A stretch of DNA of 64,000 nt from NCBI GenBank assembly GCA_047967505.1, contig CM106540.1; one strand, 5' to 3'. A program made the translations under genes and the position numbers. The notes beneath the pieces were generated by a model. That model did not search any database, was not told the origin of the DNA, and saw only the letters and a program-made list of their open reading frames with translations. The number at the start of each line of letters is the position of its first letter. Positions within the stretch are counted from its first letter, which is position 1. The DNA comes from Dipteris shenzhenensis (lineage: Eukaryota > Polypodiophyta > Polypodiopsida > Gleicheniales). Below, piece after piece: positions 1-10,062 of the stretch.

Positions 1-2582
1 ACAGGACTTTGAATCAAAAACATCAAGGATTTTAGCACAGTATTGGAGAAATGTGGTACATACTAATATGAACTAGAATCCCTTGAAAAAAATGCTCATT
101 CATTGAGCATACACATAGTCCTTGAATTCCCAAACTTTTTGTTTAACTTTACAAATATAATTATAGTTTTACCATAGTTTAGTATTGATAAACCAAGATT
201 TCAGTGAGCTTTATGTAGACTTCAAAGTATACCATAGTTCTTAAGATTCACACAAGTTCTCTTCTTTAGTTTGATGAAATCTTAAAGCAATGGAGATCCC
301 TAGAGAGAGACAAACTCCACTCAGGGTTTCCCTAACATGTGGCTCCCATTTCATAATCATAACTTTAGGGCAAATTGGCATAACCTCGAAGAATGCTTTG
401 GGTGCCCACAAGCTTAGAGAGATCACTTATCCAACATTGGTCTAAGAACAAGTTGTTCCAACTAGATTAGAGGGTAGCACACATTATACAATTCATGTAT
501 CTACTTGGTGCCACTGATCCATGAGCTTTCATGGACTCTAAAAGCTGAACAACTTTAGTCACAGGTCATAGCAAACAATTTGGCAAACTACACCTACATT
601 GAGTGTACCCACACGCACAACTACATGGAGGGCCAATAGCCTAATGGTTGTTTGGATGAAAAGACACATGCACAATTGAAAGTGCCATCACACCTCCATA
701 AAGAGAGGTAGATCCCTTTGTTTTGAGAAAATGTAGGGGTAGAATTCTTCCATGTATTGCACCTCTATTCCCACCCTCCTCTTGTGATTGTGTTTGTGAG
801 TGGGATATAAGAAAATCCTTGCCACCCTCTTTATAATTTCTCTTACAACTTGAGCAAGTAATCTCTTGATCTCTACCCATATCGACTCTTTTCTCTATTG
901 GGATTTCTAGCTTGAATTATATGTCCAACAAGCCTAGCATGTTTTGTAATTAATTATGTGCATGTGTAAGGAAAACACACTAACTGAGCTAGGAAGAGTG
1001 ACAAAATATTTAGTTTTTTATTGTTTTCTTTTCATTGTATTGTAGTAGTGCAAGAATTAGGAAAAAAAGTGAATTTGATGTAGTGGTCTTTTGGCCCAAG
1101 TAGTCCTCTTATCTCATGAGCTAACTACCTTTAACATGGGGTTCCTAATATAGTGTTAGCAATGAGATGGGAAATAACTATGAGGTTGGGATTTTGAGGA
1201 ATATATTAGTCTAGACCTTCACCTCTATAGTTCCCTTCACAAAAAAGGATCTACATTACACTTTGCAAAATAACATTGTAGAAGTATGAACATATGCATC
1301 ATACAAACTTATTTTCTCTTTATATCCCTCTCCATCTAACCATCCTGCATGCTTGCATTTAGAAACTTGTGGGAGGTAGATAGGCATTGGAAATGTCTCC
1401 TCCATGCAAAACGTACATAAACATTAGTTTAACATCTCATTAGGATCTCTTTGTATGTACAACAAAAAGGGTACATACGGGTATGATGAAGTGAGCCCAC
1501 TACAATACTCAATACTACCACAAAGTTAACTAGCCATCCATTTAGGTATGTATACTCCTATCATCCACTTTGCGGGCTGCCCACCAAGCATGAATGTGTC
1601 TATATTTAGCAATTGCTTCTTTTGGCATCAAGCATAATCTACATACTCCTTATAGCATTCTCATTGCGCCAACCTTATTTGCCACACGAACTAAAAGATA
1701 TCCCCTAGTAGCTGGCCATGATCTCTCATAACTTGGTTCATGCATCCCCAAAACATGATTTGGAATTGAGAATATACCTCCTTGAATTCACTGTTGCAAT
1801 GTTTAGCAACTCTTGCATAGTAGAAAAGCACTACAGGCAATTTTTGTTTTTTACTTACCAAGTGTCAATATAAAATAAGGTTTTAGTTACCTTGGTTCAT
1901 ACAAATGGGCTTTCATTATTGTCTACCCCCATGAATGCAATATGTGTGATCAGTATCAACTTATACAAAATTTCAGCTCCCCATCCCCCTCTTTCCTTAT
2001 TCTTTTCAATAGGTCTATGCCAAAATCTACTCTCATTGTGTATGTTTTAAAGGCAAAGCACCTCTCATTTTCTTGGGCCTCTTGCACTATACATAGGCTC
2101 CCATGGAAGATCTCATAGTGTTAGCTTTTCTTGAGCTTCATAATAAAGAAACCATTTTCTCATTCTATAATTTAGCACCATGCGCTTTATTCTGTGAAGC
2201 AACATAAATAAGATTTAATGTCACATCCTAACCTTGTAAATGGAGATTACATGCAACGTACTCACCTCTTTAATCTCACTACCACATCAAGGTCTACTTA
2301 GATCTCAAGAAATCATTTGTAAACCTCAATTTACCTCCAACTTGTCCTTTTTGATAACTACAGGGTGGTGGCATGTTTGGCTGGACTAAAAAGCAATGTC
2401 CATGGATAGTGCCTTTCAATGCTTTGTAAAAGCATCTTTTAAACTAATTGTGATACTGGTCAGGAGTGTAAATTTAAAAATAAAAACCACGTCCCACGTC
2501 CATGATGCGTAACTAACAAAGACATTGTAATCGCCAATCCTACTTCTCTCTCTGAAACCTCCCGTTTTGAATATGCAACCTG

Positions 2583-2585
<3 letters not shown>
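1..2585. other. intergenic DNA, no gene seen
   Basis: AT-rich sequence with only short open frames (up to about 80 codons) on the minus strand that show no family resemblance or composition bias I can use. No LTR, primer-binding site, tRNA or long repeat was recognised. I treat it as intergenic or highly decayed repeat DNA. Confidence 0.5.

Positions 2586-2645
<60 letters not shown>
2586..2645. repeat. (CT)n microsatellite
   Basis: About 30 uninterrupted TC/CT dinucleotides. Open frames crossing it on both strands encode only Ser-Leu or Arg-Glu runs and are artefacts of the repeat. Confidence 0.98.
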
Positions 2646-2647
<2 letters not shown>

Positions 2648-3443
2648 CTGCTGGTTCTTTCTTTGCATTCTATCTCGCTGTATCTCGAAAATAGCCTCAA
2701 AGTAGCAGCACTTAAAATAGATGTCAGAAGAGGTGAGATCTTGAGTGAAGTGGAGTCTATGAATTCCATGGACTACCAACAAGGAATAAATCAACTTGAG
2801 ACCAAAGCAGAGTAGTAGCACTTCAAACCAATGAAATCTTTGCAAACACTCCTACTAAACTAACAACGTCCGCAGGACCATCAAAGTTTATACTTAGATT
2901 TCTTGTCAAAAAATGGTACGTGCCTCTCTAGGAAACACGCTTGATTTTCTATTTCTTAAATAACATTGCAAATGAGGGCAGGTGGTGATGCTTTATGCTA
3001 TTTTTTGTAGGTGCATCTAGTTTATTTGTCTCCAGGACAAGAAAAAGAGGTAGACGTTGTCAGAGAGTAAGAGGCTGCAAAGAAAAGAAAGCAACGACAA
3101 AAAGCAAGGGTGAAGTGAGCTATGGCAGATCATGCAAATGTTGTATCTGACATGGACAAGAGATGAAAGATAGCAAAGGAGGTTGTAACAAAGAATGCTG
3201 GGATTTAGGACAACCAAACTTAATATGATCATAGAGCTCAATGATGATGATGAGTGGTGGATGTTCTTGAGATCCTTGATGTAATATAGGTGGTACTACC
3301 AATTAATAACCAGTCATCAGCATGGTAGGTTCATGGGCTTGCATGCGATTTATATCCCCGAGGTATTTTTTGATTATTTTTAGTGCAATTATGTACTAGT
3401 CACATGTGATTAAATTTCTTTCTTTGAAGAACAAACAAGAGGA

Positions 3444-3893
3444 ATGGAATCAGAAACCAAAAAGGATATCTTCATGCAAATCTTGTTTCATCCCAATATC
3501 AATCATTTGCGTAGTGCCAATGAAGAAGTTCAGTTATTGCAGGAAGCAATCATATCCAATATATGCAACACTTTAACCCATGTCCAACAACCATGGAGCC
3601 ATGATGAAGTTTTCTTCAAAAGTTCTACTATGATGATATTGATGGGCAAGAATGCCAAGATTTCAGCATTGCAAAGGCTTCCAAGCTTTTGGGTGTCCTT
3701 AGGAGAAACTTCTACTCTACAAAATCTCACTTGCCCATCGAAGAACAGGGCATGTTTTCACTATCCTCCTACCAAAGACAACAACAATGATGCGGCAGCA
3801 TTACACAGGAAGTTCAAGATATCGTGTCTATATTTTGGACTCAAAAAACACAGGTATCCCCCAATAACAAAGATGTTTATAGAAAGAGGATAA
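3444..3893 (+). other. unrecognised 149-codon open frame
   Basis: An uninterrupted ATG-to-stop frame encoding a hydrophilic protein with no signal peptide, membrane segment or motif I know. It is one of the longer clean frames in this intergenic stretch, but it has no neighbouring promoter or splice evidence, and its amino-acid mix is compatible with chance or a decayed repeat. A minus-strand frame overlaps it at 3530-3730. I make no functional claim. Confidence 0.2.
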
Positions 3894-4137
3894 GTGGAAA
3901 GACCTATGTGAAACACCCTGTCCATCTTCTTAAGGAACCTCAGGTCTAGTTAACCTAACCACCATAACAATAGCCTCATTATGCCCATACATAGGCATAA
4001 CGTTCTCCCTCCCTTCTTCTGAGAAGGGTTGAGACAACCTCTAGGAATTTGGGCTAAGTGAATCAATACTTTCCCCAATACTATCCACTTCAAGGCAATC
4101 TGTTCGGATTTGCCTCCCCATGATTCCTTGTTTGAGT

Positions 4138-4302
4138 CATAATGAACTACTTCTAGATTGGTTTTTTCCATGATGAACTACTTCTAGACTAGTTTTTGCC
4201 ATGATCAGTTACTTGTAGACTAGTTTCTGCCATAATGAACTACTTCTAGACTAGTTTTTTCCATAATTAACTACTTCTATACTAGTTTTTGCCATGATGA
4301 AG
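4138..4302. repeat. 31-bp tandem repeat, five units plus a partial sixth
   Basis: Units start at 4138, 4169, 4200, 4231 and 4262, with a partial unit at 4293. Each begins with CATRATNA and ends with a T-run followed by GC or TC. Units differ from each other by a few substitutions and no indels. The 31-bp period is not a multiple of three, so the array is not coding in a constant frame. Confidence 0.93.
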
Positions 4303-4612
4303 TGATTTGAGGTTGCATTCTCACTACTATGTGACTACTTGGAGCCATGTATACTCCAAGTTAAGGAATCACACATTCAATTGGATCTTTTGTTGGACTC
4401 CTTTGTCAATGCCACTTGGTCCTCTTGTGTGGCCATATCACTCATGCATGGCTTCTCTTGTAATAGCTTTGAGAATTGTTTGTGACTAGTTTCTACTTGT
4501 GCTTTACAGTGTGCTTTGCATGTGCTTTGATGAATATTTTGAGGTGATTCTTAATTAACCATATAAGCTCGTTGCAATACATCTCCTTGCCAACAAGGTC
4601 TTTCCTTTGCTT

Positions 4613-4877
4613 ATCATCAATGATCTCATGATGGAATCCTTAGATCCTATAATCACTCCCTGATTCTCTCAATCACACTAGAACCTTCTAGCACAGTGCA
4701 AGAGAGCATACATCTGTGACATCATCAATGATCTCATGATGGAATCCTTAGATCCTATAATCACTACCTGATTCTCTCAATCACACTAGAACCTTCTAGC
4801 ACACCTACACTCACACACTCCTACCATAGGACTCCTAGCCCATAGGCACACACACACATATATCAATTTGTCCTTCA
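4613..4877 (-). repeat. 3' LTR of the copia element, rearranged
   Basis: It starts (minus strand) TGAAGGACAAATTG at 4877, directly after the polypurine tract, and matches the 5' LTR for about 170 bp. Beyond about 4697 it departs from the 5' LTR and instead repeats its own sequence: an approximately 80-bp block at 4615-4697 recurs at 4723-4805 (period 108). The normal LTR terminus beginning TGTTGGAGC on the + strand is missing. Confidence 0.75.
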
Positions 4878-4888
4878 TTCCCCCCTAC
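4878..4888 (-). promoter_or_regulatory. polypurine tract (plus-strand priming site)
   Basis: The minus-strand reading is GTAGGGGGGAA immediately before the TG that starts the 3' LTR. This is the expected place and composition of the polypurine tract that primes second-strand synthesis in LTR retrotransposons. Confidence 0.8.
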
Positions 4889-5038
4889 AAATTGATGACC
4901 TCATCCCTTAGCAGTAGTACATGGGATGCTCCATGGTTTGCCCACCATGATGTGGCAACGCACATGGCCCCAACATGTGACTCACTCCTAGGACTCTTGG
5001 TTTACAATTGGGAGATAGATAATGACTATGTATGGAAA

Positions 5039-5388
5039 TCCCCATGAGTCCAACAAGGAAAAATCTCAAACAAAAGAGTAACAATAATTTAAGGATGGAC
5101 TATCCATGGCAGAGAACCATTATTAACCTCACACACAAATAACTTAGAAAACATATGGGTCATCACCTTTGTCAAAATTGACTTGGGTGGTGTAAGCAGT
5201 GAGAGCTTTAACATCCCCATGAGTCCAACAAGGAAAAATCTCAAACAAAAGAGTAACAATAATTTAAGGATGGACTATCCATGGCAGAGAACCATTATTA
5301 ACCTCACACACAAATAACTTAGAAAACATATGGGTCATCACCTTTGTCAAAATTGACTTGGGTGGTGTAAGCAGTGAGAGCTTTAACA
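5039..5388. repeat. perfect-looking 175-bp tandem duplication
   Basis: A block starting TCCCCATGAGTCC at 5039 is repeated head to tail at 5214, and I see no difference between the copies. The near identity means the duplication is much younger than the gag decay next to it. It lies between the gag zinc knuckle and the 3' LTR. Confidence 0.93.
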
Positions 5389-5461
5389 TCCTCTGGTTCT
5401 TCTTCGTTTTCTGTCTCTCTGCTTCTTCCACAAGGTTTGCTGAACATCTCTTCTTTGCATA

Positions 5462-6130
5462 GCATTATTTTTCAAAATGTCCAGGTTTTCCACAAAAGTT
5501 GCACTTCATTTTGCTCTTGCCTTTGAAGTTGCTTTTGGTCAAATATGCCCCATGTTCTTTGTAGTCATTCCTCTATTTGATTTTCCTTTCCTCTTCCAAG
5601 AGGGATGCCTCAATTTCCACCAAACTAGTCTTTGGTATATTGGTGAGAGTGGTAACAATAGTGCCATATTCCTCAGTTAGGCTTCTAAGTAAGATAGCAA
5701 TTACAATGTCTTCATCAAGATTAAACTTGATGCCAAATAACTGAGTCAGTATGCTCTTCATAGAATTTAAATGTGAAGAGATGGATTCTCCTTTATCCAA
5801 TTTCATGTCAAAGAATTTGATGAGAAAGCTAAACTTGGAACATCTCCCATGTGCTCCAAAAACATGCTCAAGATGAGTCCATGCAGCATGAGTAGTCTCA
5901 CAACCATCAATGTGGTGGATAAAAGAATCACTCAATCCAAGAGCAATTATGGCTAGTGCTTTTTCATCCTTAGGGAGCCATAAATCTTCTCCTTCCCTAG
6001 TTGTTGGTTTATTTTCTTTCCATTAGCCACCTTCCAAATCCACTTTTTCATGAGGATAAATTTCATTTTGGTCTACCAAGTATGAAAACCCTCTCCCTCA
6101 AACTTATCTATCTTGATTTTGGAGGCCATT
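5462..6130 (-). pseudogene. copia gag polyprotein remnant (UBN2 type)
   Basis: Gag is the capsid-like protein that packages element RNA. On the minus strand the frame starts at the ATG near 6130 (MASKIKIDKFEGEGF), has a stop and a frameshift near 6000, then runs open from 5935 to 5573 through the typical helix-rich UBN2 segment (EHVFGAHGR, FDMKLDKGESISSHL, LLRSLTEEYGT). It ends in a CCHC zinc knuckle at 5462-5503 (CNFCGKPGHFEK, then a stop codon, then Cys). The stop inside the knuckle and the upstream frameshift show it is dead. The family assignment is firm; the boundaries are approximate. Confidence 0.85.
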
Positions 6131-7095
6131 TGGGAAGGTCTTACCAATTTAATGGCAATTTCTAATCCCTTTACAAAAGATCAGTCTTTTTGAACAAAGA
6201 AATCACCTTCACCATATAGATGCAAATTGCTAGATAAAATTTAGAAAAACCTAGTTGTTTGGCATATGCATAACCAGTTAGCTTCTCCCAAATCCTCTTA
6301 ACTGGGTTCTTCTTTACCTTGTACTTTGTCCTTCTTATAGTCTTCTTCAAGTGCTTAGCATTGGAAGAGCATTGAGAACTTGGCATTTTGATAAGCAATC
6401 AATGCCAATTGAGCTTTAGACTGAAAAATCATTCTCTGATTCTGTACTTTAACCTCATTTCATACCTCAAGCATCAACTTAGCATTTTCTTTAGCATTAA
6501 ACGTCAAGAACTATAAAAAATGCTTAAAAAAAATAGAGCAACCTTGGGGGATGAATTTCAACCATATGAGAGTAGCTCTTTAAGGGAATTCAATGCACAA
6601 TGAAAGGTCTACTGATGGAGAATAGCCAGTACCAAGCTTGAGCCAAAAAGCGCATCAGGTTGCCATAGCCAGAAGCTCTAAATCCGACTAGTTTTTCCAT
6701 CAATACACCTCATTTACTTGACCATTTGCCTTTAGAATTCACTAGTAGTTGGCTCATAAGGTCGCCTAACTTCTCCTCAAAGAATTTGATGAATGGTGGC
6801 TCCAGTAGGTGCAATTTATAGAAATGAAATGGGCTGAAGATGAAGGTGGCACGAGCTATAGAAGCTCTACATTCAAAATTCCTTCGGGGTGGAAGTGCAC
6901 CCTAACGAGGGGAAGGTACAACAGAGAGGGCATGGGCAATGGTGGCTTGTAGGTGGAGAACAAGCTTAAGGCATTTCAAGAGGGAAGGTAGAAGAGAAAC
7001 CTCCATTTGGGGAAGATGAGAAATCTTGAGGAATCTAGGAGAATCTAGGGTCCTAGAGGAAGAGTTCTAGACTAGGCTCATGGAGGCTTGTAATC
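6131..7095 (-). other. untranslated leader of the copia element
   Basis: Nearly 1 kb lies between the primer-binding site and the gag ATG. Short open frames such as 6171-6398 show no known domain. The length is large for a copia leader but not unusual for a decayed element. Confidence 0.45.
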
Positions 7096-7109
7096 TAGCT
7101 CTAATACCA
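7096..7109 (-). promoter_or_regulatory. primer-binding site, initiator methionine tRNA
   Basis: The minus strand reads TGGTATTAGAGCTA two bases after the LTR end. This is the copia-type complement to the initiator-Met tRNA 3' end (usual form TGGTATCAGAGC) with one change. Confidence 0.85.
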
Positions 7110-7111
7110 AA

Positions 7112-7348
7112 TGTTGGAGCATCAATGGAACTCGAACAATGAACTCAACACTTTATTCATGGAGAAAGCCCAATATATAGGCAAGAGAGCATACATCTGT
7201 GACATCATCAATGATCTTAGGATGGAATCCTTAGATCCTATAGTCACTCCCTGATTCTCTCAATCACACGAGAACCTTCTAGCACACCTACACTCACACA
7301 CTCCTAGCCCATAGGCACACACATACACATATATCAATTTGTCTTTCA
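7112..7348 (-). repeat. 5' LTR of the copia element (237 bp)
   Basis: On the minus strand it runs TGAAAGACAAATTG ... CTCCAACA, giving TG...CA ends. It is flanked inside by the primer-binding site and outside by gypsy integrase sequence. It shares an approximately 170-bp block with 4703-4877. Confidence 0.85.
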
Positions 7349-7966
7349 TGAGTGACCAAGGAACTCATTTCCTCAACGAAATGATAGCAATCCTGAGACA
7401 ATCCTGAGACTAGTGAATTTATGATCATACATAGGAAGTCAATGCCATATTACCCTAGGGAAAATGGCTTGGCTGAGAGCTCCAATAAAACTTGTAAGAT
7501 CGTAACTTGTATAGTAGAGGCCAGTCATACTGCCTGGGAGCATAAGCTCATAGTAGCATTATGGGCCTACGAAACATCCTACAAGGTGGCCACGTACTGT
7601 ACACCCTTCTGCCTAGCCTTCGAGGTGGAGGCGATGATGCCAATGGAGTATGTAGTGCCTAGCCTCCATCTTATCGGTAAGGAAAGGCTTACCTAGAATG
7701 AGTTAGCAGAATGGCTAGTTGACCTTGAAAGGTAAGAAGAGACAAGGTTGCGGGCAGCCTACTCTCTCTGGGTGGAGAAGGCCCGATGCAAAAAGTGGTT
7801 TGACCGCAACCTCAAGAACAAGGTCTTGGTGGAGGGAGATTTGGAACTCCTCTATTGTGTTCTCAATACCAAGCACAAGCTCAAGTATCGAGATATGTGT
7901 CCCTACCACATGGTTGAGATTATTCCACAAGGGGTGTGCCGAATAGCCACCCTTGATGCAACATAA
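7349..7966 (+). pseudogene. Ty3/gypsy integrase fragment (core end and C-terminal part)
   Basis: Integrase joins element cDNA to the chromosome. The frame opens directly at the copia LTR edge with SDQGTHF and, after a break, continues at 7421 (RKSMPYYPRENGLAESSNKT, the end of the rve core with its conserved Glu). It then runs through the conserved ALWAYETSYK and LAFEVEAMMPMEY segments to 7696, and after a stop and frame change through the helical tail ending KYRDMCPYHMVEIIPQGVCRIATLDAT at about 7966. The N-terminal part with the first catalytic Asp is missing. Confidence 0.85.
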
Positions 7967-8130
7967 ATGGATGGCTACCCTAATGGGAGCAAACTAAAAA
8001 GATACTATAGACCACTCATAATGTCTACCCTTCAAGCCATCCATAACTCAAGGCTGAGGTAGCCACGATGAAACGCCAGGCCATCAAAGAAACCAGAGCC
8101 TGTAATGCTTAGTTCAGACAACATAAGCAA

Positions 8131-8520
8131 ATGACACTACTTAAGGCAACAACTGAACTTGTGGAACTAATAGATGAGCTAATAGTAGAACCAGCTAGGT
8201 TGCTTGTTCAACTGCAGGTCTTGCGCATGTGCATCAAAGCACTCGTGTATTTGGGAGCAAGCCACAACATCTCCTGCAAGGTATGGGAAAAGCTACAAGT
8301 ACCCCTAAACCTCACTGTCGCTTTGGTAAGGCCTATTAATGGACAACTCATTTGCACCTTGGGTTTTGTGAATTTAAGTCTAACAATTGTTCACTAGGCA
8401 GAAGAAATACACTTTTATGTTCTCCCCATAGAAGCAAGTAATGAATAGATCATATTGGGAAGGACCTGGTGCTACGCCGTGAACTATCATTGATTGGCGA
8501 ACCCAGACTTCTTCACTCAC
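8131..8520 (+). pseudogene. retropepsin (aspartic protease) fragment of a gypsy-type element
   Basis: Retropepsins cut the Gag-Pol polyprotein. The frame reads ALVYLGASHN where the family has ALVDSGASHN, then VRPINGQLICTLGFVNLSL and, after a stop, FYVLPIEAS and IILGRTWCYAVNYH, a good match to the RVP_2 pattern (flap, then ILGRxWC). The catalytic Asp is replaced by Tyr, so even without its stops it could not cut. Protease following integrase is the wrong order for one gypsy element, so this belongs to a second copy or a rearranged one. Confidence 0.7.
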
Positions 8521-9824
8521 AAATGGTGGTAGAACGGAGGTAGTCTTGCTATGTGGACCAAGTCCTGCTCCTTCAGTTCCACCCTCACCGGTGGCTCACG
8601 ACAACAAAGTTCTATGGGAGCACCGACCAGAAGTCCCATCTACCTCCTACCCCCAAAAAAGAGTCCACCAACCTTGAAGGGAGCAGAAGGCCAACCATAG
8701 TGGCAACGCGGTGCCATTGCCCATTTTGCTGCCATTGCCGTCCTCCACTTAGGAAAGTCATGAACAGTAGTACAAGAGGCTATCCTCTATGCTCAATGCT
8801 ACTTCAACTGGAACCAACAACCAGGCGGCTTGGCAGCAAAGAAGTCCCTAATTGCTCTAGAGATGTCTCTTCCAAAAGCATCCATGCCAAGAAGAAGGAC
8901 ATGCCACCATCTCATGCTTTGGACTCTAGGCTCCAATCCACCTCCTCAACTACAGCATCTCCCCAAATGATGGGTCCCCACCATGAAGCTCTTGGAAGAT
9001 TGAGGCAAGCAGGTCACCTGGGTGCTAAAGTTTAAGTTACAAACCACGAAGGTTGTAAAGGTAGCAATACAAGAACCTATCTCGACCCGAGATGCAAAAC
9101 CATAAGAACCTACCAATGAACCGAGTATAGCAGTCCATCCCCAGAGTGCTAAACGTGCTCTAAAGCCATGAATTATCCAAGTCAACACAAAAATTGCCCA
9201 AGGCAATGAATGAGAAACACAAGAGTTGACCCCTACAATGCGGGGTGTTACACAAGAACCTCCCTCCAAATCTGAAGGCGAAACCTCGAGGGTAATTATG
9301 GTCGTACCATCTCCAACGATGCCACCCTACTCATGAGAGCAAGGGTCTATGCCAAAGGCAGTCACACAAGAACCCACTTCCCCCTCGACAAAGGACCATT
9401 CCGCGATAACTAGTCATAATGCCAATGTGCCTCTAGCATCCAAGGTAAGACACAAGTTGGGAACATGCTCTATATGGCTTTTACATGCTATGCGGTAGCA
9501 CGACATCCATCTACACCACATTCCTCGTGATCGTCAAGTCTAGCTCTAGGTGAGTCAGTATGGTAGGCATATCACTCAATGCACCCGCAACCCACAAGTC
9601 ACTACCTTACACCTACACACACACAAATCCACGGTAAGCACTAGGTGATTAGGGTCAGTACATCCCTTTTGCATTTTTTTTGTAATCTTGCACATTGACC
9701 TCACAATCCGTCCCACACTGCACCAATGCATCTCCCTCCCACCTTCCCACTCCTTTATACTTTTCCCCTCTTTCCCTTTCCCTACTCTTCTCAGATAGTA
9801 TCCCATTGGTTGTTGCTATAGCGT
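8521..9824. other. decayed repeat DNA, no recognisable domain
   Basis: It contains a + frame (8553-9035) and a - frame (8946-9269) without known motifs. Codon-like composition (Pro, Ser, Thr, Arg rich) continues from the protease fragment, so it may be the rest of the same element, but nothing can be named. Confidence 0.35.
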
Positions 9825-10025
9825 TACCCCATCAACCGTCGCCATCCAAAGATCACACTGACTCGCCATATCAAAGAATCCCGCCGACCGTCACCATCCA
9901 GATATCTCACCGGCCGTCTCACCATCTACATATCATGCCGATCACGGCCATCAATCACTATATTCCACCGACTATGGCCATCCACACATCTCACTGACTA
10001 TTGCCATCTGAAGATCCCACCGACC
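9825..10025 (+). repeat. imperfect tandem motif array upstream of a TATA box
   Basis: A unit resembling CCRACCGTCGCCATCCARAKATCWCAC recurs with irregular spacing (roughly 30-40 bp) at least six times up to the TATA-like element at 10041. The frame 9695-9997, rich in Pro, His and Thr, is a by-product of this repetition. The arrangement resembles the U3 enhancer repeats of an LTR, which is an inference. Confidence 0.55.
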
Positions 10026-10040
10026 ATGGGGATACAAAAA

Positions 10041-10047
10041 CTATATA
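10041..10047 (+). promoter_or_regulatory. TATA-box-like sequence (possible LTR promoter)
   Basis: TATATAAAG follows the short tandem motif array. About 30-60 bp downstream the sequence is pyrimidine and A rich, as expected for a start region. I could not find a matching second LTR, so its identity as U3/R is unproven. Confidence 0.35.
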
Positions 10048-10062
10048 AAGAGCCCTATCCCA

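Larger units (their letters stand above)
4613..7348 (-). mobile_element. defective Ty1/copia-type LTR retrotransposon (gag only)
   Basis: Read on the minus strand, the order is 5' LTR (7112-7348), initiator-Met tRNA primer-binding site (7096-7109), a leader, a broken gag (about 6130-5460), a duplicated segment, a G-rich polypurine tract (4888-4878), and a rearranged 3' LTR ending near 4613. No protease, integrase, RT or RNase H can be found, so pol has been deleted and the element could only have moved with help. Sequence from 7349 onward is a gypsy integrase fragment, so this copia probably landed in or beside an older gypsy element. I could not identify the matching gypsy half on the left side. 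Confidence 0.8.

Noticed and set aside
2416-2845. Several overlapping open frames of 60-117 codons on both strands
   Set aside because: They exist because the CT microsatellite has no stop codons in most frames; the encoded Ser-Leu and Arg-Glu runs have no biological meaning here.
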